Assembly (NCBI GenBank): GCA_022478985.1
Contig: JAKSZP010012142.1
Location: 40,818-104,817, forward strand
Direction: 5' to 3'
DNA from: Massospora cicadina
Lineage: Eukaryota; Entomophthoromycota; Entomophthoromycetes; Entomophthorales; Entomophthoraceae
Length of the DNA: 64,000 nt
The notes beneath the pieces are model-generated. The model was not told the DNA's origin. It saw only the letters and a list, made by a program, of their open reading frames with translations, and searched no databases. Both the position numbers and the translations under genes were made by a program. Every line of letters starts with the position of its first letter. Positions within the stretch are counted from its first letter, which is position 1. Shown here piece after piece: positions 43,388 through 55,245 of this stretch.

Positions 43388-44360
43388 AAGAAACCTATGA
43401 GTGGATTAAGGATGAATACTATTGGATGGAATGATGGAAGCTATTGTTAACGTCTTGGATGCTTGTCTTACGTGTAAGAAGCAATCCAGTTTCAATACTA
43501 GATACCAGTACCAACAAACTACCACTCAACAACCATTCAATACCATCAGTTTGGTTTTAGTAGGTCTCCTTCCTCAGACTACTAATGGAAACAAATTTAT
43601 CTTAGTAGCTATTGACCATTTCACCAAGTTGATGGAATCCGTGGCTTTCACTGCCTAAACAGCCAAGACCGCCACCACCTTTTTACATCAACACATATTC
43701 ACCCATCATGGTTGCCCCCAAGTACTACTCTGTGATAATGGCAAGAACTTCACCTCCAGAGTATTCAAAATTGAAGCCACATCTATGGGAGCACAACAGT
43801 TCTTCTCAGCTCTGTATAAACTCTTAATAATGGGACCGTGGAATGAGCAAATGGAATCTTTTCATTATTTGGAAAAAAGCCTCCTCTGATCCTCTTCACT
43901 GGGATCAATATTTACCCAGTGCTCTTATGGCTTACCAAATTAGTTATCAACAGGTTTTGAAAATGTCCCCTTTCTGTGTCTTGTATGGGCATGAACCAGG
44001 AATACCCGCTCTCTTAGTTATAATGTATTTTCCTCTAGAGTTGAGGGGCAAAAAAGTTATGAGAAGATTGGCTCAACGTATTAACCAACTTCAATATGAA
44101 GCTATGGTCAATTTAGCAAAATGGTGACTATTGAAGGTCGGGCTGCCAATGAGCTACAAACCCCCTTACCTACTTTCCAAGGTTCTACCATGGTTATACT
44201 ACCATAACATTACCCCTAGAAACGGCAAGCTCTGATTAATCTTGGAGTATCCCTTCGCCATCACCTACAAAAGAGGCAATGAATACTCTAAAAAAGTTTT
44301 TAGCTACAGGAGTCACCATTAACTGAGTACATGGCTGTTTCCTCCTACCTTATTCTCCCC
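43388..44360 (+). pseudogene. Element D integrase, broken
   Basis: Following the H-x-H pair in the preceding frame, 43422-43658 carries DACLTCKKQ (the C-x2-C pair) and the core start ISLVLVGLLPQTTNGNKFIL, where the first Asp position reads V. CPQVLLCDNGKNFTS (about 43718-43758) holds the second Asp. LNNGTVE (about 43824-43845, another frame) holds the Glu. The frame 43843-44127 continues with ALMAYQISYQQVLKMSPFCV and LYGHEPGIPALL. The end near 44330-44360 reads VHGCFLLPYSPP before the purine tract. Confidence 0.85.
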
Positions 44361-44379
44361 CAACATTCTTGAGGGGGGA

Positions 44380-45132
44380 TGTCAGACATTTACCCTCTCA
44401 GCTGCAGAGGAAGAATGTCTTGGGTCAAAATCAGCCTAGACAGGGAAATACCAGCCATTTACAAATTTGCGATGAGCTGAAAAGAAATTTAAACAATGCT
44501 AATAATGATATTGAGGATACCAGACAAAAGACCCTGGCCAATCCTTGGTGGAACCCCATTAATTGGGCTAACACCATCTAGAAACCTGCATGGGTGCTAA
44601 ATATAAAATCAAATTGTTAAATTACTCTAACCACACAACGGACTTTGGGGTAACAAGCGGGATGTACTCCCCCATCCCTAACCAATTCCTTTAAATCACC
44701 TATGTGGGACCCCCTTTTATAGGCATGGTGGAGGTCCTGTAAGGTGAAAGCTTTTTATCTAGCGGTGATTGGTTGAAGTACATTAAAACCTGACCGCATG
44801 GGTACATTCTGCCCTAAAACCTCATCCCAACTATCATTCTGCCAAAAATAGTAACTCAAATTCCACAATCTGATAGGAGAGTATACCATATTTCCTATTT
44901 TAGAATTCTTTGAAGCTATTCCAAAACTATCTTCAATTCCTTCTGATCCTCAAAACAGTTTAAATACTAATAATTTGAATATTAAGGGGGATCGCTCTTC
45001 ATTTTACCCTGAACTTCCAATAAAATGTTAGAAACCCAAATTTTATAATAGCGCTTATAATTAAGTTTTAAAAACCTTTGTGAGATCCAGCGGCATAAGC
45101 ACCAGCAAGCACAATTAAAATGTATTCTTACA
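44380..45132 (+). repeat. Element D 3' LTR
   Basis: This 753-bp repeat runs from TGTCAGACATTTACC to GTATTCTTACA. It is preceded by the purine tract CTTGAGGGGGGA. The TATA-like CCCCTTTTATAGGC is at about 44710. The frame 44369-44581 is inside it and is not a gene. Confidence 0.93.
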
Positions 45133-45137
45133 GTTGC

Positions 45138-45390
45138 AATCCAATTTTTTTCACAAAAAATGGGTAAATCATTATAATTCTAATTATGTTAATTTAAATT
45201 TGGTTCAGTTTATGATCAGCCATCAATTCTAGAATCAAGGGGATTTACTCTTAAATTATTACTCTAATTACCTTAGCTCCAAGGATAGTTAATAAGTTGG
45301 AGGTAGCATTGTCTAAGTCCCTACTTGGAGTTCTATTGAACACACCTGCTGTCATGTTAAAAAAATAACCTTGCCTATCTGCTTGGTTAT
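45138..45390. repeat. J2 left part
   Basis: This is the start of a second J unit, aligned with 25343-25612 (GGTTGCAATCCA start, TTAGCTCCAAGG, TTCTATTGAACACACC). Element D sits at its left edge and element I interrupts it at 45390. Confidence 0.58.
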
Positions 45391-46038
45391 TGTCAAAATT
45401 CTTAGAAGTTTGTATAAAGTCTGGACTTGGGACTTCTGACTTATAATTTACTTTGGTTAATCTTGACTTATATTTACTATAATCAATTTACTTTTTGATG
45501 ATTTTGTAGGCCTAAAACCCAAAATTATATTAAAATTTAAGTTATTTAGCATTGTCCAAATCTGATTAGTATACTTAAACTCACTACCTGATGAACACAG
45601 GATAATTCTCCATCAAAGTGCTCCACTAGCTGATACTACAGGCTGATATTTCCTATATCTACTATTAATCTTCTTATAGGAAATAAAATCTATTTCAATT
45701 TTTCTAACCTTATTTAAACTCCGCCCAATCTCATGAGTACCCTTATCAGTTGATTACTTCTTTTTATCTTGTATAAGATTTAAGATAATATTTCTTAATC
45801 TGCCCCCAGTTCCAACAGGATTTGGTCTGATTGTTCCTTATATCCTTTATCTTATCCCTTATGTTATTAGAATTATCTAAGCGCTTTAATGATTTACTTA
45901 ATAAAATATATTTACGCTCTACCTAAACTTAGATTTTTTAGTAAATGTTCAAGATCTTGGAACCTCTGAACCTGTTTAGGTTAAGTCCCACTCACTCTCT
46001 CAATTGTTCACCTTAGCTTTTTGAAGGACTAAACTTCA
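45391..46038 (+). repeat. Element I first LTR
   Basis: This aligns with 47551-48195. Shared blocks are GTGCTCCACTAG/GCGCTCCACTAG, ATCTCATGAGTAC/ATCCCATGAGTAC and TTCCTTATATCC. Confidence 0.75.
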
Positions 46039-47550
46039 GATTCCATCAGTCTCAACAACACAACTTGTGCTTTTTGTTAGGTCCCTTTATCAAGCTGCAA
46101 CTAGAGCTTAATATTCAATTCCTTGACAAACTTTCCCTCAAAATGTTAAACCTTCATCAAACTCCTCTTGTGGATATGGTGTTTACCTATGAGCTCACCT
46201 TAAAAAAGCTTAAACCTAGGAAGATTTAATCTGAAAAATGAAGGATCTCTTTATTGTGATTCTAGATGCCCTGGAGGAAATATCTTTGAAAACTGTAAGA
46301 TCATATGGGCTCACAGATTCAACTTTTTCCCTATTAGACTTATTTAATAAGAGATTATGCTAAGGACGCTCCCTGGGACCTCAGCCTAATTGAAGCTGAG
46401 CTAGAAAATGATAAGTTAGCCAATAAATATTTCTATATTGTCCAAACAGTTATTAAAGAGGCTGAAAAAAACTTTTTCCAGAGCTAAACTAAAAATTTGG
46501 AAACACGTTGTCAGAGTTTTCTTAAAATTAAAAAAACTAATAATAAATTAATGAACTTGGGCTTTTTGCAATGATGGACCAGGTGTTACTGAAGCCAAAT
46601 TCTAAGAAAATCTTGAGTTATTTTTGGTGGCTGATCTTGAGCCTTTCAATGATCAAAATTGAACTACCAAATGAAATGCTTTAACTACAAACTTTTTCCT
46701 CTGTTGAGGTTACCAAAATCCCCAACGATTTTCTTAAGCCAGCTGAGCTGAGTGATCTCAAGACCAAATCACAAAATCTTACCTTTTCAGTTTAATCAAA
46801 ACCATTTATTAATTATTTATTACTAAAGTTTTAGGATTACCAACCAACATCAGAGAATTAAAAGTTCCCTGACATACCTTGATACAATTTAAAGAAATTA
46901 AAAAAAGCTGCCACCCAATCACCTTAAAATTAATGCAAAGTTGTACTCAAATTCTCCTGACTTTACCTGGCACCAAATGATTTCCCCTTTTCCTCTTTAT
47001 AACATAAATTTAAAATTAATCTAGCATTTATCTCTTCATCTTCAATCATGCTCTCTCCTCTCACTATTGTGGGATCAAATTCATCGTTTTTGCTCCAGCC
47101 CCCCTCTATATCATCAATGTTTCCAGCCAACAGGAATGTCATAAAGCCGCCTAGGCTCCTCTGTCATCTTTTTCTAACCATCAAGTTAGTGCCCTTGAAT
47201 GTCATGGGTAGAGCTTTTATTACTTAGAACTTGAAAAGTTAGTCTCTATTCTGCCTCTAAGCCTATATAAGTGCTTTATAACTTTCTACCCAGCCCTTCC
47301 ATCTTAACGCCAAGACTAAAGTTGCCATTCTTAAGATAAGTGTACTAAAAACCCCTTGGGCTCCTCACCTCTCTAAAATCAAACTTTGATGTGAATAAAG
47401 TTTTTTAAAAATAATTTGACACCCCAATACTGCACGTACCAAAGCTCTTTATGTTCACCAGTCTAAGATCTACACCAAATACCTAAGGTGTCTTATTTCT
47501 TCAACTTAAAGATTATGCTGTCATACAAAGTTGAAGCTTTGATATGGCGT
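46039..47550 (+). pseudogene. Element I internal region with decayed gag-like sequence
   Basis: The stretch 46090-46560 on the plus strand reads as Leu/Lys/Glu-rich helical segments broken by stops. The remainder is AT-rich without motifs. There is no recognised domain. Confidence 0.4.
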
Positions 47551-48195
47551 TGTCAAAATTCTTGATAGTTTGGACAAAACTTTGTTCTGGGTATTCCAAC
47601 TTATCATTTACTTTAACAAACTTGAATAAAGAATACTATAATTAATATTGATTGATGCTTTGATAGGCCTAGTGTATGAAATTAGCATTATCTTTAGTTT
47701 CTTAGCATCAACTAAGACCAATTAATATTCTTAAGCTTTTCTAAATGACAAACTCAGGATAAGTTGCCTCAATGCGCTCCACTAGTCAATACTTAAAGGT
47801 AATATTCCCTATCTCAAATAATATTCTTTTATGAAGGGAACAAATTACTATTTCAGTTTTATCTACCTTGTCTCTAACCTCGCCATATCCCATGAGTACT
47901 TTATCCGTTTCTTACCTCCTTTTATCATGTAAAAGATTTAGGATAGCGTTTCCTAATCTTCTTTTAATTCCAATAAGGCTTACTCCAACCATTCCTTATA
48001 TCCATTGTCATATCTTTTTACTTGCACTAATTAAGTCTTGATGATTTAGTCAATATACAACTTTTACGCCCTACCTAAATGTAGGCTCTTTTTAGTAAAA
48101 GTTCATTTTTTTGAAAACCCTGCACCCGTTTATGGTAATTTAACTTACTCTCTCAAACTTTCTTCTTAGCTAGCTTTGAAGGATTGACTATTTTA
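47551..48195 (+). repeat. Element I second LTR
   Basis: This is the direct repeat of 45391-46038; the right boundary is uncertain by about 10 bp. Confidence 0.72.
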
Positions 48196-49074
48196 CCTGG
48201 TCCCAATAAACAGATTAAATAAAAATTAGTTTAATTTTGTGAAGAATTAAGATCATTAATAGCATGATTAATAAAAACCTCTTTTGCCATCTTTGTTTAC
48301 TAAGTAAAATGTAAGATACTCCAGAGACCCCAAAGGCCATGAGATTGGATTATCCCTCATACCTCTGTCAAGTGTGACACAAGAGTCAGTTATTCAAAGC
48401 TGATTTACATGTTGCAATTGAAACGGAAATAATACTTTTTATTTTTATACTTACTTAATTTGCATAAGATCTAAGGAATCTCTTTTATCATGTAGTTTGT
48501 TTACCCAAACAATGTATAGAAACCTGGTGTAAAAACTTATAAGATTTTGATTAATTTCATCCAATAACCCCTATAAATGTATTATTTGCACTGGTCTAGG
48601 TTTTGTGCATTTCTCTGCATTGTATAGTAGTTGATATAATCATTTGATAATAGTATGACGACTATTACCCAAAGTTGAATGGAAGTATTAGATTTTGGTC
48701 CAACGCTCAGCCAGTATTTCCTCTTAAAATACTTGTGATGTCTTGAATATGAATTTGTTCTCTTGTACTGCCTAACTTGATCTACACTTAGATCACTGTT
48801 TACGGTTTATCTGGTTTGACACACAGTTGGCTGGAATCCCCGATTTGATTCAGCTTCTTCTCAGGATCACTGCTAAGATCATTACTTTTTTCTTAAAGAG
48901 TCTCCCAATTATTGCACACAGCAATTATATCCCTAAGAAAGAATAGAAAAAATGGATGCTGTTAAAGTTTACTAAACTGATACTCTAGTAAAAGTGATAA
49001 AATGTCATATGGTAAATTACTATCTGGCAAATTGTTCTTTATTTATTAATGAATTCTAGAAAATTTATAGTGGG
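48196..49074. repeat. J2 right part and possible LTR end
   Basis: 48210-48490 aligns with 38150-38420 of J1. From 48500 to 49070 I see no homology and no gene. At 49071 the sequence reads GTGGGGGATTCAGCGCCCAA, which looks like what follows an LTR in other retroelements. J2 could therefore be the 5' LTR of a further element whose interior is 49075-51465, but this is unproven. Confidence 0.4.
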
Positions 49075-51465
49075 GGATTCAGCGCCCAACCTCAGTCGGC
49101 ACCTCCTCAATAAAACAAAAGCCGTTGCCATTGAATCACCCATCCTTGTCTCAGAAGTGATGGTCTTCCTGATCCTGGCTAGAATTCCATCGTTGGACAT
49201 CCTTGAGACCTAAAGCGGAAAGAGTCAGGAAATGTGTCCCTAACGTTTTCCTCTTGATCCAAGCAAACCAACCATATTCAGCAAGCAACCTGCTTAGGTA
49301 ATGGGACTTATTACCCATTAAGGCAGGTAGCAAACCAACTGATTAATTCGCTAGTTGCAGGTGGCATCACTCACCTCACAACTTACTCCTTAAATTCCAA
49401 ATCAGTTGTGATGAAACCCAACCAATCCCAATTGGCACACCCGATAGATAATCACTATCAGATGTCCCTATTTTGTCAGCAACTCTGTCTGATGAGATTT
49501 TTAAGATTTTATCCTGATTGATCCCCAATGTCTTACCAGGCGAATACCCTAAAATCCCCCAAACATAGTCACTTCAAAATCAGGGTCAACCATTTTCCAA
49601 TTCACCTCATATTAGAATTTATCCCCTAGAAATCCCTGGTAATCTAGCCAGCTGGGAAAGTGGGCAAAAATTTAAACACATCTTCCTTCTTGCCTACATT
49701 TCCAGAAAGATTATTGATTATGACAGGAGAACACCGCTTTGAACACTCAATAAAATACTTCATTTGCAAAAGTGGATTATGACCATCAGTACTCAACGCT
49801 GCTTGAATTGACCTTCAGCATGTGGCGCTCTTCTTCTTCTTCCTCGCTACTTTCTACTCATAGTGCAGTCCCCATGACATTCTGTCATGCTGGGATGATT
49901 GATTTACACATGAAAATATTAATTCAAGCATCTGGTTATCCCCCCATCAGGGCATATGACCCACTGTCATTTTCAGGATTCTTGGTCTGGCGTCCTTGAT
50001 TTACTGATTTTCTCCTCGTCCTTGACATGAGACTCTTGCTATCAATGTTTGTTGTGTTTCCCAATTAAGAATAAAAGAATACTCATTTATGTTCGCCCTC
50101 GTTATTTTCATCTCATAACCTCTTGGCTCATATCATTCTTAGTTCTTCTCTGGAGAGCTTATCCCATTAATTTTGAGTTTAATCTCTACGATATTATAGT
50201 TTAATTGATTTCAGAGTGCATAATGTCAACTATCATGAAAAGTCCGACATCCCCCCTCTCATCTGACTCATATTTCGAATTCTAAGTTGTGGTATCAACA
50301 GCTGCTCAACAGTTTGTCTGATCAAGGTCTTCAGCTCTTTCAGCAGATGAGTTTTTCTGCATAATGGAACCTTTTTTATGGTCCTCCAGGACTCATACTC
50401 CTAGTCAAGTACCATTAGCTAGTCCTTCTGTGGAATTACCAGATACAGTAACCAAACCCACTGAAACAAGGTTTGCGATTATCTCAAATGACTTGCGGCC
50501 AATCCTTCCTGTCATTGATTCCAGAGTTAGATTTTGAGACTCTCATGGAAAAAGCTCCTTTTTCAGATGTGCCTAACATCATTGTTGATCCTCCTGAAGT
50601 AATGCCCTTTGCTCTTGATCATTCCTTCATTGCCAAATCAGACTTTCTTCCAGAGTTTCTCTTCCAACTCAGTCAATAATACAAGCCAGCTGCCTTGTCC
50701 ACTAAACTCATTATCAGTAACAGCGTACATTTTGAACTCCCCTACGCAGAATTAAGGGCCTAAGTCACCGAAGCTTTATTTATAGCTCTGAAATCTTCTG
50801 ATCTTAAAAACATCCTATATTGGGATATTGCAGCTTATGCTCTTCACTTTGCCAGCTAAGTTCTTTAAAGTTGGGCCACGAAGTTTCCAGCTTCTCCAGT
50901 TTCCATCACTCTTTCTGATTCAGCTTCTGAGAAGCTCATAGTTATCTCTTGCAGAATGCCATTTGCTCATTACATTACTATCTCATTTATGGCACATCCC
51001 ATCGGTATCTTCTGCTGATGGCTTTGATAGGGGGCATGATTCAGAAACCCTCTTCTAGTATCCCTTGTTCGTTGCTGGCCCATATGTCTGGTGTTCTTGA
51101 TGAAGACTGTTGGAAAGCGCACAAGACCATTCTTACAGCTCTAGTGCCATATTTATTTGCCTGAGGTTATTTGCCAACTGCCTCTTCTTGTACTGTTGCT
51201 TCCCTCCCCACTCTGGGGTATCACATTTGGCTTCTTCCACCATCTCAAGTTCCCTTCCCCTAGTCACTTTCTTGCAGAGATCTGCGTCCGCTCAACAAAC
51301 TTGGTTTTGTGTAGGTCTAGCCCTTGCTAGCATCTAATCTCACATAGATTTCGATGGGTTATTCACTCCTACTGTGATCCATCCTCCCTCCCCAAGAGGC
51401 AACATAGGCAGAATCGTCCCTGAAAGGAGGATAATTAATGAAATTTAAAGTTATAAAAATATCAG
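49075..51465 (+). pseudogene. Unclassified decayed coding region
   Basis: This stretch is richer in GC than its left neighbour, and plus-strand frames are long enough to suggest old coding DNA. The best readable parts are 49772-49999 (SMWRSSSSSSLLSTHSAVPM, then FCHAGMIDLHMKILIQASGY and PPIRAYDPLSFSGFLVW) and 50473-50679 (MEKAPFSDVPNIIVDPPEVM). More is in other frames up to about 51160. I do not recognise the product. A Gag or first ORF of a retroelement is plausible given the position after a possible LTR end. No CCHC knuckle or enzyme motif is seen. Confidence 0.4.
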
Positions 51466-51478
51466 TTTTTCTATGTGG

Positions 51479-51498
51479 GTTTTTTAGTACTAGATGGT
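51479..51498 (-). mobile_element. 20-nt retro-insert with 13-bp target duplication
   Basis: A 20-nt sequence is flanked by perfect 13-bp direct repeats TTTTTCTATGTGG (51466-51478 and 51499-51511). Read on the minus strand it is ACCATCTAGTACT plus an A-run, identical to the 3' end of the 47-nt insert at 17218-17264. Two independent insertions of the same RNA 3' end, truncated at different points, fit target-primed reverse transcription by LINE machinery. Confidence 0.82.
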
Positions 51499-51844
51499 TT
51501 TTTCTATGTGGTTTTAATAATCTTTTTTTACAATATCTTTATCAATTTTAAAACTTTTCTTTCTCGTTGTAATCACTTTTTCAACCCATTCAATTCAAGA
51601 CTGAATCTAGTTTGATAATTTCACAGAGGAGATTAGTTTGCGCCCATGTCAGGGAGCAGTTGGGAAAGTAAGGTAAGAGGAGCAGGTGGAAGGCCCGCAG
51701 CCTCCAGCGTTCAAAAACGCCCGGAGAAACTGGCGGAATAGAAAAAAATTTTAAAAACCGGCGGACACTACTTCCCCAGAGATACTCACATGGCAAGCAT
51801 GATGTAACCAGTACATCAACACGCCACACTCCCAGCCACTTTCG

Positions 51845-52492
51845 TTGGTGGAATTCAGAGTCTGCGTGTTTCTGGACATCCAACAAACGGCCTTATGGGA
51901 AAAATTTTGTGAAGATGTGCACACAATTTTCCTGACCACAGTGTACATCGCGCCTCACTCCATGTCACATGGTTGGCTGGACCTGGGTTTCGAAAGCAAA
52001 GAGGCAGCAGATGAGGATGCGGTGGTGCATGTAGAGGTTGATCTCCTAAAAGGGCAACGGGTCGTCAAAACCAAACGCACCAGATGGACAAAATCAAACC
52101 AAAATTTCCTCACATTTGACTTTTTGCCTACTACGGTAAAATGTGACATTTTGGAACAATACCTGAAAGATGGTCTCGCCATATATGGCAAAATACAATC
52201 TTTCAAAATGCAATGCTTCACGCTGATGCCACACCTGTGCACTGGCAAAGCCATCGCAGTCCTGACCCCAACTGAGGAGATCATGAAGGACCTAACCCAG
52301 ATCCCACACTCCACTTTTATTGATATTGCAGGGCATACCACCCACCCATTCTGGGTGACCATGGACAGCGCGCCCCCCATTTGCACCCACTGTGACGCAT
52401 TTGGCCATAAGGCGCATGCGTGCCCCACCAAGGAGGGCGTCATATTCCAAGAGCAACCCTTGGCGGCCATGGCCAGCGGAGAGGCGCACTAA
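51845..52492 (+). CDS. LINE ORF1 protein with CCHC zinc knuckle (215 aa)
   Basis: This is an intact frame. Residues about 85-150 resemble an RRM-type fold (NFLTFDFLPTTVKCDILEQY, then GKIQSFKMQCF and GKAIAVL). Residues 178-191 are a CCHC knuckle, CTHCDAFGHKAHAC, with exact C-x2-C-x4-H-x4-C spacing. ORF1 proteins of this kind bind LINE RNA in the ribonucleoprotein. The frame may continue upstream of the ATG at 51845 after a break. Long frames on the opposite strand here (51955-52470 and others) come from the GC-rich sequence and lack motifs. Confidence 0.82.
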   Translation: MVEFRVCVFLDIQQTALWEKFCEDVHTIFLTTVYIAPHSMSHGWLDLGFESKEAADEDAVVHVEVDLLKGQRVVKTKRTRWTKSNQNFLTFDFLPTTVKCDILEQYLKDGLAIYGKIQSFKMQCFTLMPHLCTGKAIAVLTPTEEIMKDLTQIPHSTFIDIAGHTTHPFWVTMDSAPPICTHCDAFGHKAHACPTKEGVIFQEQPLAAMASGEAH

Positions 52493-53064
52493 AAACCAAC
52501 TGCAAGCACCAAAGAGGCTTTCCCATTGGGAGCATAAGGCTGCTACCTACTGGTAAAGCCTATCTCCCCGCAAGAGTGGAAGAAGGCCATACAGGCCCAC
52601 AGGGCCACGGCCAAGGAAGTGGCCAAAGCCACCACCGCTATCCCACACTCATAACACCAGGAGGACATGGAAACCTTCGCAGTGGAAGCAACTCAGGAAT
52701 CCATCAACCAATCAGATTGGGAAGCTCATGCTGAGTGGGCCACTCAATCTGAGGATCTGATGGGGGATTCAATCTCACCCAATCGTTGCACCCAAGCTCC
52801 AGTTGAAACTGACTTGGGACCCATCCCAACTGAAATTTTTTTTTCAACCCGCTCAATGGTGCACCGAACTCATCTGCACCGCAAAAAATTCATCTGATGT
52901 CAGGAAAACAAAAAGCAAAGGCTAAAGCCAATGCAACTCTTTCCACAAAAATTAACAAAAACCCTTATAGCGTTGCTGCTAACACCCGCGCTGCTGTGAA
53001 GGCCTGTGGGGATCTAGAGGAGGCTGGTGGGCCTGGGTGCCCACCCCCTCACACCTAAGGTGCA

Positions 53065-53765
53065 ATGGGGGAAACCTTCACTTTAGGGACATTGAATATC
53101 GCCAGATTCAAGGCCTCCCCGTCCTGGGCTAGGAAACTGAGTTTTTTACAATACAACTTACCTGTGGATATCCTGGCCATCCAGGAGTCCCACTATCCAC
53201 GAGGTTCTGAGGAAGCTTGGAAAACAATGCTCCTCCCATCCCTATCCTTTTGGTCAATGCACTGTGGGGTGCTAATTTGGAAAAATAATTTTTTTAAATT
53301 ATTCTAAGAAACATTCCTAAATGGCTGAGTGCTTAATGTCACTTTCTCGTGGGCCAATGTAGCGCACGCAATTGTCAACATCTATGCCCCAAATGGTGCA
53401 CGCGAGCATCAGGAATTTTTCTCATCAGTCAAATCCCTCCCACTACCCCCAGACTCTTTCCTAGTCGGCGACATGAACTGTTTAGTAAACACATCAACAG
53501 ACCGGTGGCCTTCCTCACCCCACGCCCCCCAGGGCCACGTAGAACTGCGCGTTCTAAAGGCCACCCTCAGGTTAATGAGTGCGCTGCCATGACATGCCCC
53601 GCTGCTCAAAAACATGATGCACCCCCACATCCACAACGGCCAATCAAGGTCCATGACCCGCATTGACCTTATCCTAACGCCGGCGAAATTCCAACCCCAC
53701 ATCTCCCACTTCAAAACAACAAAAATGGAATTCTCCAACCATCGACTGGTCTTGATAACCTACCA
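53065..53765 (+). pseudogene. LINE ORF2 endonuclease domain, broken
   Basis: This domain nicks target DNA to prime reverse transcription. Motifs of apurinic-type endonucleases in order: TLGTLNIARF (first Asn), ILAIQESHYP (catalytic Glu, about 53170), IVNIYAPNG (53372), FLVGDMNCLVN (Asp and Asn, 53458), TRIDLILTP (Asp, 53657), SNHRLVLITY (53737; the usual S-D-H reads S-N-H). It is split over at least three frames (53065-53307, 53329-53592, 53614-53913). Confidence 0.87.
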
Positions 53766-54599
53766 CCTACCTGTCACAGCTGCTAAGGCCCCACATTGGT
53801 GCAAAATCTGCCCCTCCAAGCTCGCGTCACCAGGGTTTTCCATGTGGGTGGAAGCGCCAACTTTGGCAAATAAGTTTGTTGTACTGTTTTGCGCGGACCC
53901 CATTTCCACATAGGCAACTTTCAAAGATGACACCATCCGCCACTCTTGCCATCTCTCCTCTAGACGCTCACGAGCCACATTGGCAGTCATTTCGCGTGCT
54001 CTGGCAGAGTTGGCACACCTGGAGTCCAACATCCCAGCTACAGGATACAGCTCTGCATGGGGCCAGAAGTGGGTGGAGGCAGCCACCCACCTCAATGCAC
54101 TCGAAAGGCAACACAAACATCAGGTTTGTGTTCAGTACAGGGCCACACACATCACAAAAGGTGACAAGTGCACCGCACATTTCTTTAACAAAATTTTGCA
54201 CCACGCCAGAGTGTGGCCTGCACACAGGTGTGAAGATCGGATGATCCCATTGCAGATATGCCAGCCAAAGTGGCAATCAAAACACAAAAGTACTACTCTA
54301 AGTCGTACCAATCCGATCCAATTCAGCCAGCCAAAGTGGTGGAATTTCCCAACTGAGCCCACATCCGCACCATTTTCTGATACCTGGAAATAATGAATTT
54401 TATTACTCTGACCGAATTATGGATAGCCATTCGCGGTGCGCCAAAGTGAAAAAGCCCAGGCCCAGATGGCATTCCATATTAGTTCTACACAAAAGTATTT
54501 CAAATATATATCCCCATTGCTGCTCGCCTCACTTAACTAAAGCCTGTTGGAAATGCGCCTCCTACCAGGAGGACATGAGGCCTTTACTGTCACACTCTT

Positions 54600-55245
54600 C
54601 GAGAAAGGGGATAAGCTAGACTTAGCCAACTGGCGCCCCATTTCTCTAACAAATACAGACACTAAAATTTTAACAAAAACTTGGCTAACCGTTTGGGGAC
54701 TGTAGCATCTGCCACCATTCCCCAGAACAATTCAGTTTCATAACCAGAAGGTCAATTTGGGATAACATGCACTAAGTGGCTAATGTATGCTAATCCACAG
54801 CCTCTGGGGCACTTGTATTCTTGGACCAACAAAAGGCCTATGATAGATTAAACTGGGAATACCTCAGGGCCTGCCTCCATCAATTCCGCCTACCCCTCGC
54901 TTCATCAACTGGGTGATGCTGCTCACAGAATCTGCAACAATGGAATTACGTGGCCCTGGCTTCCTCACGGAAGTAGTCCGCCCTCAAAGGGGCCTACGCC
55001 AGGGGACCCCCTTAGCCCACTCATATATAACTTCAGCCTTGACCCACTACTTCAAAATGTGAATGCCCAACTTACTGGGGTCCATGTGCCAGGCCAAGCC
55101 CCAGTCAAGATAATGGCATTTGCAGATGATTCCGTGGTTGGGGTGTCTAATAATAAAGGTGCACGTGCACTTGAAGCTCTCATCCAGAAGTATTCCCGGG
55201 TAAGCAACGCGGCACTGAACGCTTCCAAAACTGAAATCATCCTCC
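54600..55245 (+). pseudogene. LINE ORF2 reverse transcriptase domain, broken
   Basis: RT motifs in order are KLDLANWRPISLTNTDTKIL (54613-54672), VFLDQQKAYDRLNWEYLR (about 54818-54870, equivalent to the F-D-x-x-K-A-Y-D-R block), GLRQGTPLSP (54990-55015), YNFSLDPLL, then IMAFADDSVVGVSN in the open frame 55059-55829 (F-A-D-D catalytic box, about 55110-55150). The first two segments are in other frames, so the protein is not translatable as one piece. Confidence 0.88.

Larger units (their letters stand above)
38863..45132 (+). mobile_element. Element D: dUTPase-bearing Ty3/gypsy retrotransposon
   Basis: A 6.27-kb plus-strand element has LTRs 38863-39617 and 44380-45132. The flanks GTTGT (38858-38862) and GTTGC (45133-45137) are a target duplication with one change. 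Order: primer site, gag, protease, dUTPase-like domain, RT, RNase H, integrase, purine tract CTTGAGGGGGGA (44369-44379). It inserted at the start of the second J unit. A solo LTR of this family lies in element A. Confidence 0.92.
45391..48195 (+). mobile_element. Element I: short, probably non-autonomous LTR retrotransposon
   Basis: Two direct repeats of about 645 bp (45391-46038 and 47551-48195) start TGTCAAAATTCTTAG and TGTCAAAATTCTTGA. They flank about 1.5 kb. The inner part shows a helical, Leu/Lys-rich reading near 46090-46450 (QLELNIQFLDKLSLKMLNLH, then LSLIEAELENDK), compatible with a decayed gag. I find no protease, RT or integrase. It lies inside the second J unit. No clear target duplication was found, so the right end is approximate. 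Confidence 0.72.

Noticed and set aside
51955..52470. 171-codon minus-strand frame opposite LINE ORF1, and other long antisense frames in the LINE
   Set aside because: They are shadows of the GC-rich sense frames and have no motif; sense frames carry the CCHC knuckle, endonuclease and RT boxes.
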